Source: JACKCD01 sp041390905 (GTDB taxonomy: Bacteria > Chloroflexota > Anaerolineae > Promineifilales > Promineifilaceae). From it: DNA of 64,000 nt. Each line of letters starts with the position of its first letter. The stretch's first letter is position 1. The notes beneath the pieces are model-generated. The model searched no databases and had not been told where the DNA came from. It saw only the letters and a program-made list of their open reading frames with translations. Shown piece by piece: positions 44,731-51,947 of this stretch. Location of the stretch: the NCBI GenBank assembly GCA_041390905.1, contig JAWKPA010000013.1, positions 806,001 through 870,000 of the forward strand. The letters are read 5' to 3'. A program made the translations under genes and the position numbers.

Positions 44731-46179
44731 TTAATTCTCACCCTCTGCTCTTGGCAGTGAAAAGGTAAAGGTGCTGCCTTCCCCCAGAGTGGATGTGACC
44801 CAAATACGGCCGTTTTGTAAATCCAATAATGCCTTGGTAATTGCCAGCCCTAGCCCCGTGCCGCCGGTGGCGCGGTTGCGCGATTTGTCGGCGCGGTAAA
44901 AGCGGTCAAACAGGTGGGAGAGGTGTTCGGGGGCAATACCGGGGCCGGTGTCGCGGATGGCAACTTCGATGGTGGGGGGGGCAGCAGGGGACGTTGCACA
45001 AACGGCCGTTGTTGTCACCGTTCCCCCCTGTGGCGTATAGGCCACCGCGTTTTGTAATAAATTCCGCAAAATTTGCAGCACCCGCTCCGCATCTGCCCAC
45101 GCCTCTGGCAGCGCGGCAGGCAGATCGAGCACCAGGGTGATTTCCTTTTCTGCTGCCGCAAGCTGCACACTTTGCACCGCCTGCGCCGCCAGGCTACCCA
45201 CATCACACACATGGGGTTCCAGCCGCAGTTGCCCCGCCTCGGCCAGCGACAGTTCTTGCAAATCTTCAATAAGATGGTTTAGCAGCAGCGATTCTTCGTG
45301 TAACGAGTTGATTGTCACCTCGTCGGCTTCCAAAATGCCGTCTTGCAATGCCTCTAAGTAGCCGCGAATGTTGGAAAGCGGCGTGCGCAGTTCGTGGGCA
45401 ATGTCCGAGACCATGTTGCGGCGCAGCGTTTCCTGCTTTTGCAAACCGGAGGCCATGTGGTTGAATGAGCGGCTAAGTTCACCCAGCTCATCCTGGTTGG
45501 TGACATTGACACGCTGCCCCAGGTCGCCTTCGGCCATTTTGTGTGCGGCCACCGTGAGTGCCTGCACAGGTTGTAAAATGCGCTGCGCCAGCCACAGCCC
45601 GGCTACCCCGGCAATGAGAACTGCGCCCAGGGCAATAGTCCAAAAGAAGCGGTTGAGGGAGCCAATAAAGGTCTGTTGGTTGTCCGAGTTGGGGGTGGAT
45701 GGGGTGCCGACCTGGAAGCCACGCCCTGGGGCGCGGAATGCCCCTGCGGGAATTTCGGGCGGAGTGAACTGAATGTGGCCGTTGCTGTCGAGGCGATATT
45801 GGATGGGGTCGTGGGGGGAAAACGGCCGTTTTTCCTGATTATCCAACCCCTGGTTATCCAACGTCACAACCTGCCCCACATCACCGGGGTGTGATGCCAC
45901 AAGAATTTGCCCATTTTCGTCCACGATTGTGACCGGGACATGGTAAACCTCCCCCACCATTTCTGCAAGCTGCTGTGCATCACCTACCCCGCCTTGCCGC
46001 AGTTGCTCTTCCAAAAGCTGGGCAATAACCGCCTGATCACGCTGAAAATTCCGCGCCAAAAAGCGGTTGAACTCATTTTCAGTGCCGCGCCGTGCCAATA
46101 CAGACACCAGCAGCACCGCCAAAATCATGGTACCCAGCAGGGTTAAAAAAATACGGGTGCGAAGACGAATACGAGTCAT
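44731..46179 (-). CDS. Membrane sensor histidine kinase (BaeS-like)
   Basis: A 482-aa orthodox kinase. TM1 is about residues 11-30 (IFLTLLGTMILAVLLVSVLA). An extracytoplasmic sensor of ~150 residues (VPVTIVDENGQILVASHPGD) follows, then TM2 (FFWTIALGAVLIAGVAGLWL) and a HAMP domain (RILQPVQALTVAAHKMAEGD). HisKA has His in IAHELRTPLSNIRGY, and HATPase_c has LLQNAVAYTP, IRDTGPGIAP and GGTGLGLAI. It overlaps the upstream response regulator gene by four bases, so the pair is co-translated and forms a cell-envelope stress-type two-component system. The stimulus is unknown. Confidence 0.94.
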   Translation of the reverse strand: MTRIRLRTRIFLTLLGTMILAVLLVSVLARRGTENEFNRFLARNFQRDQAVIAQLLEEQLRQGGVGDAQQLAEMVGEVYHVPVTIVDENGQILVASHPGDVGQVVTLDNQGLDNQEKRPFSPHDPIQYRLDSNGHIQFTPPEIPAGAFRAPGRGFQVGTPSTPNSDNQQTFIGSLNRFFWTIALGAVLIAGVAGLWLAQRILQPVQALTVAAHKMAEGDLGQRVNVTNQDELGELSRSFNHMASGLQKQETLRRNMVSDIAHELRTPLSNIRGYLEALQDGILEADEVTINSLHEESLLLNHLIEDLQELSLAEAGQLRLEPHVCDVGSLAAQAVQSVQLAAAEKEITLVLDLPAALPEAWADAERVLQILRNLLQNAVAYTPQGGTVTTTAVCATSPAAPPTIEVAIRDTGPGIAPEHLSHLFDRFYRADKSRNRATGGTGLGLAITKALLDLQNGRIWVTSTLGEGSTFTFSLPRAEGEN

Positions 46180-46874
46180 GAGGCAAACTTGTAGCCGATG
46201 CCATACACCGTGTGGATATAACGCGGGTTGGCGGCATCTTGTTCAATCTTTTTCCGCAGCTTCATCACATGCACGTCAACGGTGCGATCCAGCCCATCGT
46301 AATTGATACCAAATGCCTTCTCTACCAAATCGCCACGGGGAAAAACCCGGTTGGGTTCGCGCATCAGAACTTCCAGTAGCCGAAACTCTTTGGGTGTCAA
46401 GTACACTTGTTCTTCGCCCACATGCACCTCGTGGCGCGTGAAGTTGACATGCAGATCGTCGTAGACCAACTCTTCGGCTTGCTGGTTGCTGGCACCGGGC
46501 GTGGCGCGTCGCAGCACGGTGCGTACCCGCGCTACAACTTCACGCGGGCTAAACGGTTTGGTGATGTAATCATCCGCTCCCAAATCCAGCCCTAACAGCA
46601 AGTCGTTTTCGGTGGAGCGAGCCGTGAGCATGATAATCGGTATCTCTCTGGTCATTTCGTCGCCGCGTAAGATGCGGCATACGTCCAGCCCATCCACATG
46701 GGGCATCATCACATCGAGCAAAATCAGATCTGGCTGCTGGCTGCGAACATGGTCGAGGGCAGAGAGGCCGTCATGAACGGCCGTTACTTCATACCCATTC
46801 TTCTCCAAATACAGCCGCACCAGCGTTGCTGTTTTTACATCATCTTCGGCAATCAAAATCCGTTGCTTCATCAT
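46176..46874 (-). CDS. OmpR-family response regulator
   Basis: A 232-aa regulator. The receiver has DD at 11-12, phospho-acceptor Asp in LILLDVMMPHVDG, and conserved Thr and Lys (MLTARS, YITKPFSPRE). The winged-helix DNA-binding domain (about 130-230) shows LTPKEFRLLEVLMREPNRVF and DRTVDVHVMKLRKKIE. It is co-expressed with the sensor kinase downstream (4-bp overlap). A large imperfect inverted repeat lies ~90 bp upstream and might include its operator. Confidence 0.95.
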   Translation of the reverse strand: MMKQRILIAEDDVKTATLVRLYLEKNGYEVTAVHDGLSALDHVRSQQPDLILLDVMMPHVDGLDVCRILRGDEMTREIPIIMLTARSTENDLLLGLDLGADDYITKPFSPREVVARVRTVLRRATPGASNQQAEELVYDDLHVNFTRHEVHVGEEQVYLTPKEFRLLEVLMREPNRVFPRGDLVEKAFGINYDGLDRTVDVHVMKLRKKIEQDAANPRYIHTVYGIGYKFAS

Positions 46875-46964
46875 TATTCGTCCAGAATACGATACTGTTA
46901 TAAAGATTTAATGAAGAAAGTAGCGGCAGCCCCTATTCACCAGCACCCGCGACACTCACACCTG

Positions 46965-47055
46965 CCCTGCGGAAACTGGTTGTTTGCCAAATTTGGCAGA
47001 CAACAACACGGCGCAGGGCGCGTAAAACCACTTTCTTACGTACCACGCGCTGCGC
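46965..47055. repeat. Extended inverted repeats upstream of the response regulator
   Basis: The 368-bp gap 46875-47242 has no credible gene. CCCTGCG (46965) pairs with CGCAGGG (to 47018) around TTGTTTGCCAAATTTGGCAG, whose core TGCCAAATTTGGCA (46985-46998) is a perfect palindrome. GGCGCAGGGCGCG then pairs with CGCGCTGCGCC (to about 47053). The central palindrome could be a regulator binding site; the outer parts look like a REP-type hairpin. Confidence 0.5.
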
Positions 47056-47130
47056 CCCCAATTATTCTAATCTCCAAAGTTGTTTTTGATGGAACGCTTA
47101 GGGTTCAATCAAACATAACTTTGCAGTTCC

Positions 47131-47246
47131 AGAAGTTCAACTTCTCTCAGAAGTTGAACTTCTAAATCCCAAGTTCTCTCAGAAGTTCAACTTCTCTCAG
47201 AAGTTGAACTTCTAAATGGGCAAGTTATGTAATTTCCATTCCTTAA
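47131..47246. repeat. Two tandem nested palindromes with MITE-like end
   Basis: Copies of AGAAGTTCAACTTCT/AGAAGTTGAACTTCT lie at 47131-47163 and 47181-47213, 50 bp apart. The right side (GCAAGTTATGTAATTTCCATTCC) is the reverse complement of the left end of the 94-bp elements, so this is a composite in opposite orientation. The left flank (CAATCAAACATAACTTTGCAGTTCC) matches, in reverse, the flank at 56880-56905. The element runs over the stop codon of the gene at 47243. Confidence 0.8.
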
Positions 47247-48223
47247 GCGTTGTTGTCCTCGACTTCTGCCTCAACTGCTTCAATCTTGTCTTCCAACGCT
47301 TCCAACTTGTCGGCCATCGCTTCCGACACATCCTTCGGGTCACGCCGGCCAGTAACCAGTTCCAACCCCAGGTAAAGCGGAGCCAAATTCCCCAGCCCAA
47401 TCCAGATCATGATGATAAGGATAACGAGCTTGGCCGTGTCGAGTTGGGCGGCAATCTGCGTCCGCACATCGCCCAAAGCGTCTTTCACCTGGTTGACGAT
47501 GCGGATGTATTCATCGAGCAGCGGGCTGATTTCAGCAATGCGCTGGTTAATGGTACCCAGGTCAACAGACACATTGAGGATGTCGGCACTGATCAGTGCC
47601 ATGTTGGCATCGGCTACAAGCAAATCTTTTTCCAGTGTCCGCAGCCGGTCAGGCAGCCCATCCAGGCTGCTGCCAACCTGCTCAACGGCGGAATCAAAGG
47701 GGACGGCCGGCTTATAGTCAATGCCCAAATCAAAGCTAAAGGGGATTTCAAGCTCCACGGGCATTAACCCAAAACCGAGTGATGGAATGGGAACGGGAAT
47801 GGTTTGATTGTTGCTAAATTTGCTGAGGCTGGTGAGGGTAGTATCAACCACACCGGCTACCTCAACAATGTTGGGTACCGCTTCCTGCACGGCTTCAATG
47901 CTGGATGGAACATCCTGAGTGGCAACGGTGTTGACCGTTTGTAGCAAGGGCCGAGTGTCATTAACCGTATTGGCAACATCGTTGGCCGTTTTCTGCACCG
48001 TCACCATGCTCGTATTGACATCAGCCACGGAAGATTTGGCAAGCAGCAGCGTGTTTTCCACCGCTACCAAGCTGTCGCCAGCTAAAAGCAAGGAGTTGTC
48101 AATGCCTTGCCCTGCCAGGTCAATGGCCTGCCGGCCGTACATGACCCCACCAACACTGAGTGCAATGCCCAACAAGGCACCCAACAACAAGATAATACCA
48201 ATGAGTCGCCGCAGAATTTTCAT
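47243..48223 (-). CDS. Membrane protein with long coiled periplasmic domain
   Basis: A 326-aa protein of unknown function; AGGAGG nine bases upstream supports the ATG at 48223. TM1 (residues 5-27, RLIGIILLLGALLGIALSVG) is followed by a ~220-residue helical, Val/Asn/Thr-rich extracytoplasmic part (VAVENTLLLAKSSVADVNTS). A second hydrophobic helix lies near 270-293 (LVILIIMIWIGLGNLAPLYL), with a cytoplasmic acidic coiled tail (KLEALEDKIEAVEAEVEDNN). The architecture resembles a methyl-accepting protein's outer region or a scaffold, but no signalling domain is present. The mid-domain PVPIPSLGFGLMPVELEIPF segment breaks the helix. The gene stands alone. Confidence 0.75.
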   Translation of the reverse strand: MKILRRLIGIILLLGALLGIALSVGGVMYGRQAIDLAGQGIDNSLLLAGDSLVAVENTLLLAKSSVADVNTSMVTVQKTANDVANTVNDTRPLLQTVNTVATQDVPSSIEAVQEAVPNIVEVAGVVDTTLTSLSKFSNNQTIPVPIPSLGFGLMPVELEIPFSFDLGIDYKPAVPFDSAVEQVGSSLDGLPDRLRTLEKDLLVADANMALISADILNVSVDLGTINQRIAEISPLLDEYIRIVNQVKDALGDVRTQIAAQLDTAKLVILIIMIWIGLGNLAPLYLGLELVTGRRDPKDVSEAMADKLEALEDKIEAVEAEVEDNNA

Positions 48224-48380
48224 CACTTCCTCCTGTTTCTCTTTCCTCTTGCTAAATGCTGCCAAGAGGGCAGCATTTTTCCTGTTGGCAGTATTCTAGC
48301 GTAGCGGCGAAATTCGACCAGTGGACTAATTGACCTGAGTGCGCGAAAGTTGTCATAGACCTTGGCTCCGCTCATCCTTA

Positions 48381-48559
48381 GGGTCCGTCCACGAATAACT
48401 TAGGAATGGGAATTAAATAACTGTCCATTTAGAAGTTCAACTTCTTCTGAGAAGTTGAACTTCTTGCGCCACTTATTTAATCCTCGTTCCTTAGATGATT
48501 TATCAGAAGTTTGACTGGTATCTAGTGTAAAACTGTCTTACTTGTTTCTGGACAGACCC
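48381..48559. mobile_element. IS5-type MITE, 179 bp, with TTA target duplication
   Basis: The left end GGGTCCGTCCACGAATAAC and the inverted right end (reverse complement GGGTCTGTCCAGAAACAAG) match at 14 of 19 positions. TTA flanks both ends (48378-48380 and 48560-48562), as a 3-bp target-site duplication would. There is no transposase frame. GGGTCTGTCCA-type ends and 3-bp duplications fit the IS5 group, but no autonomous relative is in the window. A 94-bp nested-palindrome element lies inside (48400-48493). The whole gap 48224-48690 holds only these elements. Confidence 0.75.
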
Positions 48560-48560
48560 T

Positions 48561-48654
48561 TAGGAATGGAAATTAAATAACTTGCCCATTTAGAAGTTCA
48601 ACTTCTTCTGAGAAGTTGAACTTCTTGCGCAACTTATTTAATCCTCGTTCCTTA
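48561..48654. repeat. 94-bp MITE-like palindromic element, second copy
   Basis: This unit is nearly identical to 48400-48493 and similar to 7742-7835: TAGGAATGGAAATTAAATAA at the left, the nested palindrome at 48592-48625, and TTATTTAATCCTCGTTCCTTA at the right. It abuts the IS5-type MITE directly and ends 36 bp before the aat start, so the aat promoter must lie in or very close to it. Confidence 0.8.
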
Positions 48655-48690
48655 GACAAAACCGCTTTCCCCCTATACAATCACCTGTTC

Positions 48691-49275
48691 ATGACGCTGA
48701 CGCCCGATTTGCTTGTCTCTGCCTATTGCCAGGGCATTTTTCCCATGGCGCACGGTGACGGCCAGATTCACTGGTATGATCCTGACCCGCGTGCCGTGCT
48801 GCCGTTAGAATCTTTCCATATGCCACGCTCGTTGCAGAGAACCATCAAGCACAACAGGTTTGAAGTACGGTACAGCACCGCTTTTGAGCAGGTAATGCGG
48901 GCATGTGGTGCGCCAGCACCGGGCCGTACAACGACCTGGATTAGCGAAGAGTTTGTGCAGGTTTACACCCTCCTGCATCGGTATGGCCTGGCGCATTCGG
49001 TGGAGGCGTGGCGCAATGGGGTGCTGGTAGGTGGGCTATACGGGGTGGCAATTCGCGGGTTGTTTGCCGGGGAAAGCATGTTTAGTCGGGAGACGGACGC
49101 GAGCAAGGTGGCATTGGCAGCACTGGTGATGCGGCTGCGGGAACGAGGGTTCCAACTGCTGGATGTGCAGTTCCAAACGCCACATTTGGCTCGCTTTGGT
49201 GTGGTGGAAATACCGCGCCTGCTTTATAAACGGCGGTTGCGCAGAGCGTTGGCGGTAGAGGCGGCATTTGTGTAG
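48691..49275 (+). CDS. aat: Leucyl/phenylalanyl-tRNA-protein transferase
   Basis: It attaches Leu or Phe to proteins with N-terminal Arg or Lys, marking them for Clp degradation. The 194-aa protein from ATG 48691 shows AYCQGIFPMAHGDGQIHWYD, TTWISEEFVQVYTLLHRYGL, AHSVEAWRNGVLVGGLYGVA and LFAGESMFSRETDASKVALA, the signature blocks of the family. The frame stays open upstream through the repeat element but has no conserved residues there, so the later ATG is chosen. The end (ALAVEAAFV) is compact, as in non-proteobacterial forms. Confidence 0.95.
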   Translation: MTLTPDLLVSAYCQGIFPMAHGDGQIHWYDPDPRAVLPLESFHMPRSLQRTIKHNRFEVRYSTAFEQVMRACGAPAPGRTTTWISEEFVQVYTLLHRYGLAHSVEAWRNGVLVGGLYGVAIRGLFAGESMFSRETDASKVALAALVMRLRERGFQLLDVQFQTPHLARFGVVEIPRLLYKRRLRRALAVEAAFV

Positions 49276-49318
49276 GGGATTGGGAGATTGGGAGATTAGT
49301 CTCCTAATCTCTCAATCT
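49276..49318. repeat. Word-built inverted repeat, GGGAGATT
   Basis: GATTGGGAGATTGGGAGATTAG is answered by CTCCTAATCTCTCAATCT. It belongs to the same word family as 32282, 41084, 51887 and 63440 and begins at the aat stop codon, 20 bases before the oxidoreductase gene. It may act as a weak terminator. Confidence 0.65.
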
Positions 49319-49337
49319 TGTCTTACGTGAGGGAACA

Positions 49338-49955
49338 ATGGACAAGAATCAGATTTACATTGATGTTTGGTCAGATTATGTTTGACCGTATTGCTTTTTA
49401 GTCTCCTCCAGTTTGGAGAAGCTAAAGGAGTCGCATGGGGTGGCGGTGCGTTGGCGGTCGTTTGAACTGCGGCCACAGGGGTCTCCGCCAATTTCGCCAG
49501 AGTACAAGGCGCGGATTTTGGCGGCGCGGCCCCGTTTTGAGGCGATGGCGCGGGAGCAGTATGGGGTGGAGATTAATGCTGGCCCGTTTGGGGTGGATAG
49601 TCGGCCGGCGTTGATTGGGGCAAAGTATGCCGAGGAGATGGGGGTGGGGGAGGCGTATCACAACGCTGTCTTCCGAGCCTATTGGCAGGAGGGGCAAGCT
49701 ATTGAGGATGTGGGGGTGTTGGCCGGGATTGCCGAGCGGGTGGGGCTGACGCGGGAGCCGTTTTTGGCGGCTTTGGCGGGTGAGGGGGTGTGGGAAACGG
49801 CCGTTACTGCCGACATCCAACAAGCCTTTCACTACGGCCTCTCTGGTGTACCCGCCCTGGTTTTTGCCAACAAATACCTCGTTTCCGGTGCCCAACCATA
49901 TGAAGTGCTGGTGCAAGTGACCGACCAGGTTGCCGCTGAGCAGGAGGCAGCTTGA
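49338..49955 (+). CDS. FrnE/DsbA-family oxidoreductase, probable selenoprotein (in-frame UGA)
   Basis: From ATG 49338 the frame reads MDKNQIYIDVWSDYV, then TGA (49383-49385), then PYCFLVSSSLEKLKESHG and continues to 49955 (205 aa). The family begins xDVWSDYVCPYC, so the UGA sits exactly at the first cysteine of the CPYC active site (residue 16). A hairpin starting ten bases after the UGA looks like a bacterial SECIS element (49395-49428). Read as selenocysteine, the site is UPYC. The rest is a normal thioredoxin-fold protein with a helical insert (RWRSFELRP, ALIGAKYAEEMGVGEAYHNA) and the cis-Pro loop GLSGVPALVFANKYLVSGAQ. A TTG at 49413 could start a 180-aa form, but that form would have no active site. 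Selenium genes are not in the window, so a nonsense mutation remains possible. Confidence 0.8.
49395..49428 (+). promoter_or_regulatory. Candidate bacterial SECIS hairpin
   Basis: The lower stem TTTTTAG (49395-49401) pairs with CTAAAGG (49422-49428), counting two G-U pairs at its base. After a bulged U at 49402, CU/AG pairing and one C-A mismatch, the upper stem CTCCA (49406-49410) pairs with TGGAG (49414-49418) around a GTT loop. The loop begins 26 bases after the UGA and opens with G, both in the range usual for bacterial SECIS elements. A bulged U in the stem is also a known SelB determinant in E. coli. The pairing was worked out by hand. Confidence 0.6.
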
Positions 49956-49972
49956 CAGGGGAAGAACGGAAA

Positions 49973-50968
49973 ATGGACATTTTTACTGAACCACTTGATC
50001 CAGAAGATGTACGGTTATTTAGCGGACGATCCAACCCGGAGCTGGCGCAGAATATTGCCGATTTGCTGGGTATTCCCCTGGCTGAAACCCACGTTGCCCG
50101 CTTTAGTAACGACAATCTTTATGTACAGCTTGGTGCCAGCGTCCGCAGCCGCAAGGTATATATCGTCCAGTCGTTGGTGCCACCAGTGAGTGACCATTTA
50201 GTCGAACTGCTGATGATGCTGGACATTGCCAAGGGAGCGGCTGCCCGCGAGGTTCACGCCATCATCCCTTACTTCTCCTACGCCCGCTCTGACAAAAAAG
50301 ATGCGCCGCGCATCTCGATTACGGCGCGGCTGGTGGCTGACCTGTTAAAAACGGCCGGGGCAACCCATGTGATGACGATGCGGCTGCATTCGGCGCAGAC
50401 GCACGGCTTTTTTAGCGTGCCGGCCGACCCGCTAACGGCGCGGGGGTTGTTTGTAGATTATTTCCAGCAGCACCAGTTTGACCCGGCCGATACAGTGGTG
50501 GTTGCGCCAGATGTGGGAAGTGCCAAATCGGCCGGCCGATTTGCCGAATCGTTAGGGCTGCCTGTAGCCGCCGCCTACAAAACCCGCTTGTCTGATAGCA
50601 ACGTTCATATTGGCGGGCTGGTGGGGCGACAGGTGCGTGGCTTTAAACGCGCTATCATCCACGACGACGAAATTGCTACCGGGGGAACGGTGGTAGAATT
50701 ATGTCGTTTGCTGCTGGATAACGGCGTGGAAGATATTTACATTGTATGTACACATGGTCTCTTTTTGGGCAAAGCCAAGGAGCGACTGGGTGCCATTCCG
50801 CAAATTCGGGAGATTGTTAGCACCGACACAGTGCCACTGCCGCTAGAACGCCGCCTGCCAAACATGGTCACGCTATCATCGGCTCCCGTTTTTGCCGGGG
50901 CTATCCGCCACAACTATTTCCGCCGCTCAATTGGCGAATTTTTTGCCTTTTGGGACGAAGAGCGTTAG
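49973..50968 (+). CDS. prs: Ribose-phosphate pyrophosphokinase
   Basis: It makes PRPP from ribose 5-phosphate and ATP for nucleotide, His and Trp synthesis. The 331-aa protein has LFSGRSNPELAQNIADLLGI, FSNDNLYVQLGASVRSRKVY, the flexible loop YFSYARSDKKDAPRISITAR, TMRLHSAQTHGFF and the PRPP-binding loop AIIHDDEIATGGTVVEL. An alternative TTG at 49952 overlaps the oxidoreductase stop; the ATG at 49973 is preferred. It ends at a strong hairpin shared with the convergent pcs gene. Confidence 0.95.
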   Translation: MDIFTEPLDPEDVRLFSGRSNPELAQNIADLLGIPLAETHVARFSNDNLYVQLGASVRSRKVYIVQSLVPPVSDHLVELLMMLDIAKGAAAREVHAIIPYFSYARSDKKDAPRISITARLVADLLKTAGATHVMTMRLHSAQTHGFFSVPADPLTARGLFVDYFQQHQFDPADTVVVAPDVGSAKSAGRFAESLGLPVAAAYKTRLSDSNVHIGGLVGRQVRGFKRAIIHDDEIATGGTVVELCRLLLDNGVEDIYIVCTHGLFLGKAKERLGAIPQIREIVSTDTVPLPLERRLPNMVTLSSAPVFAGAIRHNYFRRSIGEFFAFWDEER

Positions 50969-50982
50969 TGTCGTGAATGATG

Positions 50983-51010
50983 TGCGTTGCACCGCAGCCG
51001 GTGCAACGCA
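50983..51010. terminator. Bidirectional terminator hairpin between prs and pcs
   Basis: TGCGTTGCACC (50983-50993) pairs perfectly with GGTGCAACGCA (51000-51010) around a GCAGCC loop, between two convergent genes 59 bp apart. T-rich sequence follows on the plus strand (TTGTTGTTTG). It fits an intrinsic terminator working in both directions. Confidence 0.75.
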
Positions 51011-51027
51011 TCTGGCTTGTTGTTTGT

Positions 51028-51762
51028 TTAGCTAAACTGCTGCGATTCCTTGCTTTCGTTAGTTAAATAGACGCTTAGCCCCACGTAGTAGGCCACGTAG
51101 AGAAGCGACCCCCAAATTAGTCCTTGGCGGATAATGGGATACTGTGCCAGTGCCACAAGCAACATGCCACCCCAAATAACGCCCAGCAGCACCGTGGTGC
51201 GCTGGAAGCGGGTAGTGCGTGAGGGATAAACGTATTTGATGGGAACGAAGATGAGATAGGTGCAGAGCAAGATAGCTAATAAATTGGCAACCGGATGAAG
51301 CTCTAGCATAAATAGATAAAAGACAACGACGTTCCAGTATGAGGGGAAGCCAGTAAAAAAGTGGTCTTCTGTCTTGGCATCTGTCTGGGAAAATTGATAG
51401 GCTGAGGCTAGAACGACCAGACTTGGGGCAATCACGGCAAAAATGCCGGGCAGCAGATCTGCCCGGTAAAGCAGTAGGGCAGGGGCTACAACATAGGTTT
51501 GGTAATCTATGATGTTGTCTAGCAGCCCCCCATCAAAGCCGGGCAACATGCCCTTGACTTGAAAGTAACGGGCTAATACCCCGTCAACACTATCAACGAC
51601 GACGGCGATGACCAACCAGATAAAGGCGGCTTGCCACCGTGCTTCCATAATGGCGATGATGGCTAGTAAACCCCAAACCGCTCCCGTTGCTGTGAAGAGA
51701 TGAACACCCCAAGCGTACCACAGCTTTCGTTTGTACATTGATTTGCTATTTTTTCCAGTCAT
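51028..51762 (-). CDS. pcs: Phosphatidylcholine synthase-like CDP-alcohol phosphatidyltransferase
   Basis: A 244-aa membrane enzyme. The CDP-alcohol motif is present as DSVDGVLARYF followed by GMLPGFDGGLLDNIIDY, that is DGx2ARx(8+)Gx3Dx3D. The start (WYAWGVHLFTATGAVWGLLA) and the DxxDYxTYVVAPALLL continuation match phosphatidylcholine synthases, which join choline to CDP-diacylglycerol. Six to eight hydrophobic helices follow. The exact alcohol cannot be proven by eye; other CDP-alcohol enzymes are the alternative. The downstream neighbour is convergent prs. Confidence 0.8.
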   Translation of the reverse strand: MTGKNSKSMYKRKLWYAWGVHLFTATGAVWGLLAIIAIMEARWQAAFIWLVIAVVVDSVDGVLARYFQVKGMLPGFDGGLLDNIIDYQTYVVAPALLLYRADLLPGIFAVIAPSLVVLASAYQFSQTDAKTEDHFFTGFPSYWNVVVFYLFMLELHPVANLLAILLCTYLIFVPIKYVYPSRTTRFQRTTVLLGVIWGGMLLVALAQYPIIRQGLIWGSLLYVAYYVGLSVYLTNESKESQQFS

Positions 51763-51886
51763 ACTTCACTCTTTTTCAGGATTTTTTAGCCCGGCAGTTT
51801 GCTGACCAGTGCTTGGCTATGATTATCCAAAAAGTGGGGTGGGAGGCAAGTATGTTGTGGAATTGATTAAGGAATGCGGTGGTAAA

Positions 51887-51946
51887 GGGGGATTGGGGAT
51901 TGGAGATTGGAGATGGTGAACCTTCACCAATCTCCAATCTCCAATT
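51887..51946. repeat. Word-built inverted repeat, GATTGGAGATTGGAGA
   Basis: GGGGATTGGAGATTGGAGAT is answered by ATCTCCAATCTCCAATTA around GGTGAACCTTCACC, itself a small hairpin. It directly follows the stop codon of the WYL regulator (minus strand) and may serve as its terminator. It is the fourth locus of this word family. Confidence 0.7.
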
Positions 51947-51947
51947 A

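Noticed and set aside
46875..47165. Plus-strand frame of 155 residues through the gap upstream of the response regulator
   Set aside because: It begins inside the regulator gene and runs through inverted repeats; its content reflects repeats rather than a protein.
48616..48690. N-terminal extension of aat reading through the palindromic element
   Set aside because: The extra residues come from repeat DNA and are not conserved; the ATG at 48691 fits the family start.
49413..49955. 180-residue oxidoreductase starting at TTG 49413
   Set aside because: It would lack the first strand and the whole CxxC region. Upstream in-frame sequence matches the family start precisely apart from the UGA.
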